Assembly (NCBI GenBank): GCA_964421875.1
Contig: CAYQZD010000107.1
Coordinates: 1 to 12,592 of the forward strand
DNA length: 12,592 nucleotides
Reading direction: 5' to 3'
Origin: CAYQZD01 sp964421875
GTDB taxonomy: Bacteria > Electryoneota > Tariuqbacteria > Tariuqbacterales > Tariuqbacteraceae
Position numbers and translations under genes: made by a program. Positions 1 to 6,333 of this stretch are shown here, piece after piece; within the stretch, counting starts at the first letter, position 1; every line of letters starts with the position of its first letter. Under the pieces are notes generated by a model. That model saw nothing but the letters and a program-made list of their open reading frames with translations, searched no databases and was not told the DNA's origin.

Positions 1-966
1 ACTTTAGCTTTTGGTGCCGATTTAATACCTGGATTACTAGGATACGAAAAAAGCAAGATTGCTCGATCTTTGGAATCACATGAGGTTCGATTCTATCGAC
101 AAATGGCTGAAAGTCAATCAACAATCCAAAAAAGAAAAATTAAACCAACAGAATTGATTGATAAAGAAATAGGTGATCTAAAATCATTATTAGAATCAGG
201 CGAAAATCACGATGAAATATTAAGGCGTATTTCAAAATTAGAAAAAATACGTACAGTCTTTGCTATAAAACGATATACAGAAAATACCATCTTGAGACAC
301 GATGTTTTCAACACATATAGACCCATTCTTCCTAACTCTTTCACGGTAAAGAATAACTATATTGAATACATTCTACCAGATAAGCGACGCGCAATTCGAA
401 TTCGTCTGCTACATCCAGATCCACCCGAACACAGTACGGGAGCTGACCTAATATATGAGTGTTGCTGGCAGAGTGAAATGCAGGTTCGTCTTGTTTTCAT
501 ACAATATAAGATGTATGAAGGTGATACTTTTCTCAAGTCAAGCACGAAAAATTTACAGAACCAATTAGATAGGTTAAAAAAACTGGCTTGCGAAGGTGGA
601 CTGTGTAGACAAAATGTCACGCCTGCCCCACCGAGATATTTCCGCTTTCCTTATTGCGCGGCATTTTTTCGCCCGACTGATAGATTTCAACCGGAGTTGA
701 ACAGAACAATATCGAAGGGATTTTATATTCCGATTTGCGTATTCAATAAAATAATTAAAGATAGTAGCAACAAGGATCATGGCATACATAAAAGTAGATT
801 TAGAGAAAAATCAATATCCCATAGAGTATTTGAGGAAATGTTCGGGAGAAATATGATTGGTTCAACTTGGCTAGATTATAAGCAAGTAGAAAACACTTAT
901 CAACGACATGGAATAATTGAACTAACAGATAGTATTATTATCCATGTACAAGAGTATGATGTCTAA
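1..966 (+). CDS. Unknown protein, 5'-truncated; possible PD-(D/E)xK-like nuclease
   Basis: The frame is open from base 1, so the gene starts left of the window; a TTG at 70 would give 298 residues but nothing marks it as the real start. At least 321 residues are visible. The N-terminal part is charged and probably helical, with a heptad-like stretch rich in Glu, Lys and Leu. A segment near positions 430-520 reads STGADLIYEC and, after a gap, RLVFIQYKMYE. An acidic residue on one strand followed by QxK on the next resembles the D...(E/Q)xK core of restriction-type nucleases, but this is read by eye and unproven. Two cysteines (CEGGLC) and an aromatic segment, FPYCAAFFRPTD, follow. No signal peptide or membrane helix is seen in the visible part. 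Codon use is strongly A/T-ending compared with the genes from 1336 onward, suggesting transfer. I do not recognise the family. Confidence 0.72.
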   Translation, partial: TLAFGADLIPGLLGYEKSKIARSLESHEVRFYRQMAESQSTIQKRKIKPTELIDKEIGDLKSLLESGENHDEILRRISKLEKIRTVFAIKRYTENTILRHDVFNTYRPILPNSFTVKNNYIEYILPDKRRAIRIRLLHPDPPEHSTGADLIYECCWQSEMQVRLVFIQYKMYEGDTFLKSSTKNLQNQLDRLKKLACEGGLCRQNVTPAPPRYFRFPYCAAFFRPTDRFQPELNRTISKGFYIPICVFNKIIKDSSNKDHGIHKSRFREKSISHRVFEEMFGRNMIGSTWLDYKQVENTYQRHGIIELTDSIIIHVQEYDV

Positions 967-1208
967 TATAATTATTAGATGTCTGTACTATAAATTGTTT
1001 TATTTAAGCCTGGTTATTAACTACTTTTAAATAAGAACTATAAATAAGTTATAGGAAGCCGTTTAACAAACGATCTACTCCCCACCCTACTAAAAGTACA
1101 ACCAAAGTATATCAACTATTTCCAATATTTGTTGCTTCTTGCTAAATGTAAAATCCTGTAATAACTCACCCTCCATAAAACCATCCCATCACATCCACAA
1201 TACCCCCG

Positions 1209-1256
1209 AAAAAAAGCAAGGTCTCTATTCCACTGAAGACCTGACTTAATAGAGAC
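1209..1256 (-). terminator. Probable terminator of the 1336-2223 gene, with two competing stems
   Basis: Read on the minus strand, AGGTCT (1242-1237) pairs with AGACCT (1224-1219), followed three bases later by seven T (1215-1209), the form of an intrinsic terminator. A second stem, GTCTCTATT with AATAGAGAC (1221-1229 and 1248-1256 in plus coordinates), uses some of the same bases, so the two cannot form fully together. The element sits about 90 bases after the stop codon at 1336. Part of it is a copy of the palindromic repeat at 7205-7240. Confidence 0.5.
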
Positions 1257-1257
1257 A

Positions 1258-1281
1258 CAGCAGAGTGCGGGGACTCTGCTG
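1258..1281. repeat. Perfect 9-bp hairpin
   Basis: CAGCAGAGT (1258-1266) and ACTCTGCTG (1273-1281) pair perfectly around a six-base loop, GCGGGG. It lies between the stop codon of the minus-strand gene at 1336 and the T-tract terminator, so it would be part of that transcript's 3' end. There is no T-tract next to it on either strand, so it is not itself a standard terminator; a role as a 3' stabilising stem or a palindromic repeat unit is possible. Confidence 0.6.
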
Positions 1282-1335
1282 CACAGAATTATTCCGCGCA
1301 ATTCAATAAATCCACAACCCGCCGACACCACTCAA

Positions 1336-2223
1336 TCACAAATCGCCAATTTTTCGGACATAGTTTAGCGCGATATAGCCCCTCCGCAGGGTGGTGTTGT
1401 CCAGGATATGCTTGATGTCCAGGACGTTCTCAGGATTCAGGGCGGCGGCGACAGCGGAGTTGTAGTCGTCGATTTCCTCCGGAAGCAGGTCGGGCGGCAG
1501 GATGAAGCTGTGGTTATGGAGGATGCGGTCGGACTTCCCGATATTGGCGGGATGGACATAGAATATCCGGTCCAGCATCTTCTTAGGGAAGGGTTCATCG
1601 AAGGTCATATCCAGCCCGATTCCCACCGAAACAGCGGTATGCCCGTCGTAAACCGGTTTTTTATCCACCCCGAACCAGTTTTCGAAAAGACCGGGGTCGA
1701 TGATTTTGCCTCCGTCCACGCTTCCTCTGAGGGGGGAGGTTTTTATCAGCGAGCCGAAGAAGGAATCGATTTCCATAAACATCGATACCGCCGCTAAACC
1801 CCGGTATTCGGCGTTTTGCGCCGCGATGTCGAAAATGGCGGTGTAGAGTTCGCCGATGGGGGAGGGTTTGTAGCATTCGAAAGTGTAAACCTCCTCGAAA
1901 TCGTCCCCCAGGGAAACATTGAAGGGAGTCCAGAAACGGGATTCGCTCCCTTGGACCACCACAGTCTTATTCTCATCGCCGGCGGTAAGGACACCAATGC
2001 ATCCGGGTGCGGTGCACAGTTCCCCCATAAGCGGTGCGGCTTGGTCGAAGGTTTCGCCGGGCGCTCCCAATCCTAGCGAATAACCCGCCTGGGCGGGCGT
2101 CCGGGGCAGCGAATTGACTTCGTCGATAACGGCTGAAAGCACATTGTTGATGGAGCCGGTGAGAGCGACGCGGGAAAATCTCTCTATTTTAAGAATAAGG
2201 TCGAGTACGATATTCTCATTCAT
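1336..2223 (-). CDS. Unrecognised soluble protein
   Basis: A 295-residue protein I do not recognise. The ATG at 2223 (start MNENIVLD) is preferred over a TTG two codons upstream; a weak AGAG lies about ten bases ahead of the ATG. There is no signal peptide or membrane helix, so it is probably cytoplasmic. The sequence mixes glycine-rich turns (YSLGLGAPGETF, SVGIGLDM) with hydrophobic strands, suggesting a mixed alpha/beta fold. Its C-terminal third (MLDRIFYVHPANIGKSD, then HNHSFILPPDLLPEE) is proline- and histidine-rich and ends in a helical tail. It lies 79 bases downstream of the small transporter subunit on the same strand, so it may share that transcript, but this does not show a transport role. 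Base composition matches the core genes of the window. Confidence 0.85.
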   Translation of the reverse strand: MNENIVLDLILKIERFSRVALTGSINNVLSAVIDEVNSLPRTPAQAGYSLGLGAPGETFDQAAPLMGELCTAPGCIGVLTAGDENKTVVVQGSESRFWTPFNVSLGDDFEEVYTFECYKPSPIGELYTAIFDIAAQNAEYRGLAAVSMFMEIDSFFGSLIKTSPLRGSVDGGKIIDPGLFENWFGVDKKPVYDGHTAVSVGIGLDMTFDEPFPKKMLDRIFYVHPANIGKSDRILHNHSFILPPDLLPEEIDDYNSAVAAALNPENVLDIKHILDNTTLRRGYIALNYVRKIGDL

Positions 2224-2302
2224 TACCAATACTCTGTAGATTTTTCCGATATTAACGCTAATAACTGTGTCGGTTGTTCCTATTTAAAGCCGGAATTCAG
2301 CT

Positions 2303-2419
2303 TCAGCCTTTGTCAATCTTCCCTGATTTTTTCGTCAAAGCGATTTTGATACACCAGATAAGCCCTCCGTAGAGGACGATACAACCGAAAAACAGCATAA
2401 TCCAGGCGGATAAAGGCAT
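2303..2419 (-). CDS. MetS-like small subunit of an NSS transporter (38 aa)
   Basis: A 38-codon gene lying just downstream of the transporter on the same strand. The product begins MPLSAWIMLFFGC, continues as one hydrophobic helix through about residue 28 (GGLIWCIKIAL) and ends in a short lysine-rich tail (TKKSGKIDKG). The ATG at 2419 has a good ribosome site, AGGTG, five bases ahead. One-helix proteins of this size with a Ser-Ala-(Ile/Trp)-x-Met start and a central Gly-Gly-Leu are the usual partners of bacterial NSS transporters; MetS of the Corynebacterium glutamicum MetPS methionine/alanine importer is the characterised example. From that family I infer an inner-membrane accessory subunit needed for transport activity. 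The 77-base gap to the transporter contains no terminator that I can see, so the two are probably co-transcribed. Confidence 0.85.
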   Translation of the reverse strand: MPLSAWIMLFFGCIVLYGGLIWCIKIALTKKSGKIDKG

Positions 2420-2496
2420 AACGGCACCTGTTTTGTTAATAAATGAGGCGAATGGTAAAAAATAATGGGATTTTTCAAGAATATCAAATAATCGAG

Positions 2497-4005
2497 CTAT
2501 TCCTCAGTCTCTGCGGTTTCCGGCTTAACCTCGGTCTTCTTGCGCCATTTCAACCTGGCAAGCAGCAACGACAGCGAAATCAAAAACGCCACCTGAAACC
2601 ACCCCCCGGTAAGCAGCGCCCAGGCGGGGTAACCACCGTATGGACTGGTGAATTCCGAAACTAAATCCAGAATGATGGACAATCCTAAGATTGCGGGAGT
2701 GACGAAACGAATCATCCAAATCCACCAGACGCCGATTCTAAACTCCGAGCTATCGTTAATCTTTTTAAGGAAGCTCTTTATGTCCACGAAATAGCCTACC
2801 GCGATACATTCCGCCAAACCCACCGCCGCCAGGCCGTAATGCCCTGCCCAGTGGTCGATGATGTCGAGCCAATGAAATCCTCCGGGAGTGGAGAGCGCCA
2901 ATCCCAGGAGGAATCCTGCAAGGCAGAAAGCCGCGGCTACGAAGGACTTTCTTATGTTCCATTTATCGATGAAGCCCGCGATAACCGATTCCGCCATAGC
3001 GAATGCGGAATCGATGCCCAGCGTGAGAAGCATCAGGAAAAAAATCACCCCGAACAATCCGGACAGAAAGGGCAGCGCCGAAATGGCGGTGGGATAAGCC
3101 ACAAAAGCGAGACCGAACCCGGCCGTAGCCACCTCGGTGATGGGTTTACCAGTGATGAACGCCAGATACCCCAGAGTGGAGAATACGGCGAATCCGGCGA
3201 AAAAGGAAAATCCGCAGTCTGAAAGTGCCAGAATAAAGGCGCTGTTATTTATTTCCGCCTCCCGGGCTCGATAGCTGGCGTACGCTATCAATATTCCCCA
3301 TCCCAAACCGACGGAGAAGAAAACCTGACCGTAGGCGGCGAGCCAGATGTCCGGCTGGAGCAGCTTGGCGAAGTCCGGAGTGAGATAATACCGCAAACCT
3401 TCAAGGGCGCCGGGCAGCGTGACGCCCCGGACGAAAAGAATCACCATCAACAGCGCGGGAAGGGGCACTGTCACCATCACCACCTTTCCTACCCTGCCCA
3501 ATCCTTTACAGATAATCCCATAAATTATAAGCCAGGTAAGCGCTAAGCCGCCCACTATGGGCCAGGAGATTTTCCCCAGTTCACCGGGGCTTTGAGTTAA
3601 AGCCAAGAATTGTTGGTAGAAGAAACCGTCGGCGTCGCTGCCCCATTTCTGAGCGAAGGAGAACCAGACATAATTACAGCACCAGGCCATAATGACCGCG
3701 TAATATACCGCAATAACAGCGCAGACTCCCAGCGCCCACCAGCCCACCCATTCGGTTTTGCGGTTGGCGCGGAACAAGGCTAAGGGAGCCGCGCCCTGGT
3801 ACTTTTGCCCCAGACCGAATTCCAGGATGACCAGGGGTATGCCGGCGGTGAAAAGGGCCGTGAAATAGGGAATGAGGAAAGCTCCACCCCCGCTCTCATA
3901 AGCCACATAGGGAAAACGCCAAACGTTCCCTAATCCTACGGCGGAGCCGATAGCGGCGATGATGAAGGTATTACGGGAAATCCACCTTTCGCGAATTGCG
4001 GGCAA
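2497..4005 (-). CDS. Sodium-coupled amino-acid transporter, NSS/SNF family
   Basis: A complete 502-residue transporter of the neurotransmitter:sodium symporter family, with about 12 membrane helices. The signature GSAVGLGNVWRFPY at residues 20-33 forms the unwound helix 1; by LeuT numbering, which aligns without a gap here, G20, A22, V23 and N27 are sodium ligands. Gly at position 24, where amine transporters carry Asp, points to an amino-acid substrate. Helix 6 is FFSVGLGWGILIAYASY and helix 8 LGIDSAFAMAES, whose Asp-Ser pair matches the second sodium site of many family members. The TTG start at 4005 is needed because the signature begins 19 codons later, and AAGGA lies seven bases ahead of it. 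It likely imports amino acids with sodium through the inner membrane, together with the small subunit at 2303-2419. The exact amino acid cannot be read from the sequence. Confidence 0.97.
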   Translation of the reverse strand: MPAIRERWISRNTFIIAAIGSAVGLGNVWRFPYVAYESGGGAFLIPYFTALFTAGIPLVILEFGLGQKYQGAAPLALFRANRKTEWVGWWALGVCAVIAVYYAVIMAWCCNYVWFSFAQKWGSDADGFFYQQFLALTQSPGELGKISWPIVGGLALTWLIIYGIICKGLGRVGKVVMVTVPLPALLMVILFVRGVTLPGALEGLRYYLTPDFAKLLQPDIWLAAYGQVFFSVGLGWGILIAYASYRAREAEINNSAFILALSDCGFSFFAGFAVFSTLGYLAFITGKPITEVATAGFGLAFVAYPTAISALPFLSGLFGVIFFLMLLTLGIDSAFAMAESVIAGFIDKWNIRKSFVAAAFCLAGFLLGLALSTPGGFHWLDIIDHWAGHYGLAAVGLAECIAVGYFVDIKSFLKKINDSSEFRIGVWWIWMIRFVTPAILGLSIILDLVSEFTSPYGGYPAWALLTGGWFQVAFLISLSLLLARLKWRKKTEVKPETAETEE

Positions 4006-4038
4006 TTGATATTCCTTCCGTGTGTTGACTAGGGGAAG

Positions 4039-4068
4039 ATTATACGCGTTATTACGCCAGAGAGTGAA
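4039..4068 (-). promoter_or_regulatory. Sigma-70-type promoter for the transporter operon
   Basis: On the minus strand a perfect TATAAT (4044-4039) follows TTCACT (4068-4063) with an 18-base spacer. The predicted transcript start would lie about 30 bases before the TTG start codon at 4005, leaving room for the AAGGA ribosome site. The -10 match and placement are good; the -35 is four of six. Confidence 0.55.
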
Positions 4069-4181
4069 ACCGGGAAAACAAAATCGAATTGAACTTAATA
4101 TAAGAGGATAGAATTAAAAATTCAAGGTGTTTCAGGTTTAAAATATTAACTGAGTCAACTGATGATTAATCGGATATTTAT

Positions 4182-4209
4182 TTGATTTTTTAATTTGTAA
4201 TGTTATATT
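4182..4209 (+). promoter_or_regulatory. Candidate promoter for the beta-barrel gene
   Basis: TTGATT (4182-4187) and TATATT (4204-4209) are separated by 16 bases. The region is very AT-rich, so chance matches are expected, and the implied leader of about 170 bases is long. A weaker alternative is TTGCTC with TATGCT near 4319-4346, closer to the gene. Confidence 0.28.
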
Positions 4210-4384
4210 TAGCATTATCAAAGCCGGTGCGGGATTGCGGCACTAGATTGATTGAAACGGTCGAATTCACTTGTGAGGGTATTTGTCATCGCCTCCCGCC
4301 TCCGAAGATGAATAGATATTGCTCGAAAAAACGACGAATCTATGCTTAAATAGTAAGCAAACAACCAACCATCTCTGAGTAAAA

Positions 4385-5176
4385 ATGAGAACCAAGGGTA
4401 TTCTATTTTCCGTTATCGCTGGCTTCATACTGATGAACAGCGGGACTTCTCTCGCGGATTTCACCGTATTGAAAAAGGAGCAGATGTACTGGATGATAAC
4501 TACACCCTCGACAAAAGTGCTGCACGAAGGGCAGAGTATTAGCGAATTTCGTTTTCTATCGGAGGGAAGTATGCTGTATATGCTCCAATTCGGACTAATC
4601 CACCGCCTGTCAATCGGCTTTTCTTACGGAGGCCGGCATTATCTGTCCAATCGCTCTATAGTCTGGAATTCATCTCCCGGAATCATATTTAAATACTCCC
4701 TGTGCTGCGAAACCCCCACTAATCCGGCGGTGCTATTGGGGATAAACACTCAAGGGTGGGGCGAGTATAAAACCAATCCCGCCACCGATGAAGGCAGATA
4801 CTTCATCAAGGGATTAGGATTATACGCCGCGGCAGGCAAAATGATGTATTGGAAACCCTGTATCGGCAGATTTGCGATTTCCGGCGGTATCAACTACAAT
4901 CCTTTGGAAAACGCCGATGACGGCAACATCGATTTGTTCTTCGGATTCTACAAACCGCTGTGGCGAGGATGGTACTTCGCCACCGACTATCTGATGGGGA
5001 TAAACGATAATTACCGCAACGCTTACGGGGGAAATAACGGCTATTTTAATATGATGTTCGGAACGTATTTATCTGATACCTGGGCGCTGGAATTCGGCGC
5101 CCTCGACTTGCTCGTAAATCATAAAACGTCTTCCACCGAAACCCGATTCGTCCGCCTGATTCATGTATCAAGATAG
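4385..5176 (+). CDS. Predicted outer-membrane beta-barrel protein
   Basis: A 263-residue exported protein. Residues 1-24 form a signal peptide (basic start MRTK, hydrophobic core ILFSVIAGFILM, cleavage likely after SLA before DF). The mature part is rich in aromatic and glycine residues and alternates short polar and hydrophobic runs, for example GLIHRLSIGFSYGG, PGIIFKYSLC and GLGLYAAAGKMMY, as transmembrane beta strands do; about ten to twelve strands seem possible. It ends VRLIHVSR and so lacks the C-terminal aromatic residue of classical porins. I know similar-looking, uncharacterised barrels from uncultured diderm bacteria, but no named function. The ATG at 4385 has only a weak GAG five bases ahead. 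It is divergent from the transporter operon and stands alone; nothing nearby suggests a substrate. Confidence 0.85.
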   Translation: MRTKGILFSVIAGFILMNSGTSLADFTVLKKEQMYWMITTPSTKVLHEGQSISEFRFLSEGSMLYMLQFGLIHRLSIGFSYGGRHYLSNRSIVWNSSPGIIFKYSLCCETPTNPAVLLGINTQGWGEYKTNPATDEGRYFIKGLGLYAAAGKMMYWKPCIGRFAISGGINYNPLENADDGNIDLFFGFYKPLWRGWYFATDYLMGINDNYRNAYGGNNGYFNMMFGTYLSDTWALEFGALDLLVNHKTSSTETRFVRLIHVSR

Positions 5177-5207
5177 TCAATAATTCATAGTCTGAAATTG
5201 CTATAAT

Positions 5208-5236
5208 TTGACATTAATTATAGAATTCGGTATATT
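5208..5236 (+). promoter_or_regulatory. Strong sigma-70-type promoter upstream of the HEPN pair
   Basis: A perfect TTGACA (5208-5213), a 17-base spacer and TATATT (5231-5236, five of six) lie 31 bases after the barrel gene's stop codon. It would start a leader of about 170 bases before the HEPN ATG at 5414. This is the best promoter match in the window. A second, weaker one, TTGACG (5375-5380) with an AT-rich -10 near 5399, would begin transcription almost at the HEPN start codon. Confidence 0.6.
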
Positions 5237-5315
5237 TTTTCGATTATGGCATCTTTGCCAAGCGAGGTAATCTTAACAATCAAGATACAGACGGCCGACA
5301 CAAATTAAACCCTCA

Positions 5316-5342
5316 TGCGAGGGTCTCTTTCGCGACCTCGCA
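5316..5342 (+). other. Leader hairpin ahead of the HEPN pair
   Basis: TGCGAGG (5316-5322) pairs with CCTCGCA (5336-5342) around a 13-base loop, and the stem can extend inward past one bulged G (TC with GA). A competing small hairpin, CCCTC/GAGGG at about 5310-5323, uses the same left arm. No T-tract follows, so it is not a standard terminator. It lies in the predicted leader between the 5208 promoter and the HEPN gene, where it could influence expression; that role is inference. Confidence 0.4.
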
Positions 5343-5362
5343 CAACGAAGGATGAAAACACA

Positions 5363-5401
5363 ATGACTCGCGTATTGACGCTGCCGCCATTTTCGAATTA
5401 A
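5363..5401 (+). CDS. Possible 12-codon leader ORF
   Basis: An ATG at 5363 begins a 12-codon frame (MTRVLTLPPFSN) ending in TAA at 5399-5401, 12 bases before the HEPN ATG. AAGGA stands about ten bases ahead of it, while the HEPN start has no visible ribosome site. It may be a leader peptide that feeds ribosomes to the HEPN gene by reinitiation. A frame this short easily arises by chance, so this is only a suggestion. Confidence 0.2.
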   Translation: MTRVLTLPPFSN

Positions 5402-5413
5402 AAATGCCACTAT

Positions 5414-5809
5414 ATGATAAGCAGAACCGAATTACGAAAAATCTCTAGAGCTCGTCTCAAAGATTCAGCAGTGTTATTTAAAGCGAGAAGATATGACGGC
5501 GCGATATATCTGTGCGGGTATTCTGTTGAGATCGCTTTGAAAACCAGAATCTGTAGAACTTTGAAATGGAATGGATATCCATCCACAAGAAGTGAATTCC
5601 AAAATTTACAAAGTCTAAAGAGTCATAATTTAGATGTATTGCTCAGTTTATCCGGGGTAGAGGAAAAGATTAAACGCAATTATCTTGCCGAATGGTCGGA
5701 AGTAGCTAAATGGGACCCTGAAGCTCGATACAAACCAGTCGGAAGCGCAACCAAACAAAATGCCAGCATTATGATTGTTTCAGCTAAGATTCTCTTGGAA
5801 GTATTATGA
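5414..5809 (+). CDS. HEPN-domain protein
   Basis: A 131-residue, mostly helical protein of the HEPN superfamily. The diagnostic segment is AIYLCGYSVEIALKTRIC at residues 30-47, preceded by the ALF-x-ARRYDGA helix and followed by the SHNLDVLL segment around H71 that many small HEPN proteins carry. The C-terminal helix contains WDPEARYKP, typical of the same group. The R-x4-6-H motif of HEPN RNases is not found, so RNase activity cannot be assumed. The ATG at 5414 has no clear ribosome site. The gene overlaps the next by ATGA at 5806-5809, implying translational coupling and a stable two-protein unit. HEPN proteins paired with a small partner are usually toxin-antitoxin or stress/defence modules; that is the likely but unproven role. 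Its A+T content is somewhat above that of pduL downstream. Confidence 0.88.
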   Translation: MISRTELRKISRARLKDSAVLFKARRYDGAIYLCGYSVEIALKTRICRTLKWNGYPSTRSEFQNLQSLKSHNLDVLLSLSGVEEKIKRNYLAEWSEVAKWDPEARYKPVGSATKQNASIMIVSAKILLEVL

Positions 5810-6201
5810 TTGAATTAGCGGAAAAACTCATCTCCCTCGAACGGGATATCTCTCAGGAAAAGGGTTCGTTTGAACTCTTCGCACTTTTTCTCAGAGAAGA
5901 TTCTCCTAACAAATGGGATCTGGTTGTATCCGCGCCGTGGCTTGAGGAAGGCGATAAGCAAGCATTGAATCACTTGATAGGCCGTCTCAAATCGCATCTT
6001 GAACCTCAACAATTGCTCGCTTTATCCCGAATCGTTCCTATTGAGAAGAGCAATCCAGCGTTGGACGCTATTCACAGGTCTATCAAAGTGGAGCATGGTA
6101 ATTATGAGGTCAAGGACAGTAACTTTTTTGGTTTGCAAATCAAACATGCCTATATAATCACTTCTAAGAAACAAAAGACGGCGGATGAAAAAGTCACTTA
6201 A
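5806..6201 (+). CDS. HEPN-partner protein; possible degenerate nucleotidyltransferase
   Basis: A 131-residue protein whose ATG overlaps the stop codon of the HEPN gene; GGAAG sits four bases ahead of it inside that gene. I recognise the pattern (FALFLRED, WDLVVSAPW, SRIVPIE, then EHGN and IKHAYIITSK) as that of uncharacterised proteins found beside HEPN genes, without a name. The stretch LREDSPNKWDLVVSAPW at residues 29-45 lines up by eye with the GS-x-ARGDA-x-P-x-SDIDLLV motif of minimal nucleotidyltransferases, keeping R-x-D and the final D-L-V-V but lacking the Gly-Ser pair and the first Asp of DxD. If that is right, this is a catalytically inactive relative of the MNT antitoxin. A central helical region (residues 50-75) and a beta-rich C-terminus follow. 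No signal peptide or membrane helix. Alternative: an unrelated small binding partner. Confidence 0.85.
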   Translation: MIELAEKLISLERDISQEKGSFELFALFLREDSPNKWDLVVSAPWLEEGDKQALNHLIGRLKSHLEPQQLLALSRIVPIEKSNPALDAIHRSIKVEHGNYEVKDSNFFGLQIKHAYIITSKKQKTADEKVT

Positions 6202-6272
6202 TCCCTGTATTCTAAGTAAGACCGTATCTCTCGCTTCTCAGCGCCATTATAAATACTTAAGATTATTATACT

Positions 6273-6301
6273 TTGTACACATATTTAAATACTTTTCTAA
6301 T
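6273..6301 (+). promoter_or_regulatory. Candidate promoter for pduL
   Basis: TTGTAC (6273-6278), a 17-base spacer and TCTAAT (6296-6301, five of six) precede the pduL start by about 32 bases. The -35 matches only three of six positions, and the area is AT-rich. Placement fits a short leader carrying the AAAGG ribosome site at 6319-6323. Confidence 0.35.
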
Positions 6302-6333
6302 TCCGGCTTGTTCTGAATAAAGGTATCTAAAAA

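Larger units (their letters stand above)
967..1335. other. Gene-free gap with AT-rich palindromes
   Basis: No convincing gene lies here; the minus-strand frame across 1116-1331 runs through the hairpins and has no ribosome site or protein-like composition. Visible structure: an inverted repeat TCTAATA/TATTAGA at 962-979 overlapping the stop codon of the left gene and flanked by GATGTC copies; the word ACTATAAAT repeated at 987 and 1037; and the two hairpin systems at 1209-1281, listed separately. Confidence 0.6.
4021..4384. other. Divergent intergenic region between transporter and barrel genes
   Basis: No gene is seen. The left part holds the transporter promoter (4039-4068, minus strand). 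The middle (about 4090-4220) is very AT-rich and contains a candidate plus-strand promoter. The right part (about 4220-4384) would be the untranslated leader of the beta-barrel gene and contains only a small stem, GCTTA/TAAGC, near 4344-4358. No strong terminator or riboswitch-like fold is apparent. Confidence 0.6.

Noticed and set aside
967..1335. Possible CRISPR array because of repeated stems
   Set aside because: The repeats differ from each other, are irregularly spaced and have no unique spacers of uniform length.
1408..2076. Plus-strand open frames opposite the unknown 1336-2223 gene
   Set aside because: The minus-strand frame is longer, complete, has coherent protein composition and sits in a same-strand cluster; the plus frames are fragmentary.
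2839..3222. Plus-strand open frame inside the transporter gene
   Set aside because: It is the complement of the highly conserved membrane transporter, has hydrophilic low-quality composition and no ribosome site.
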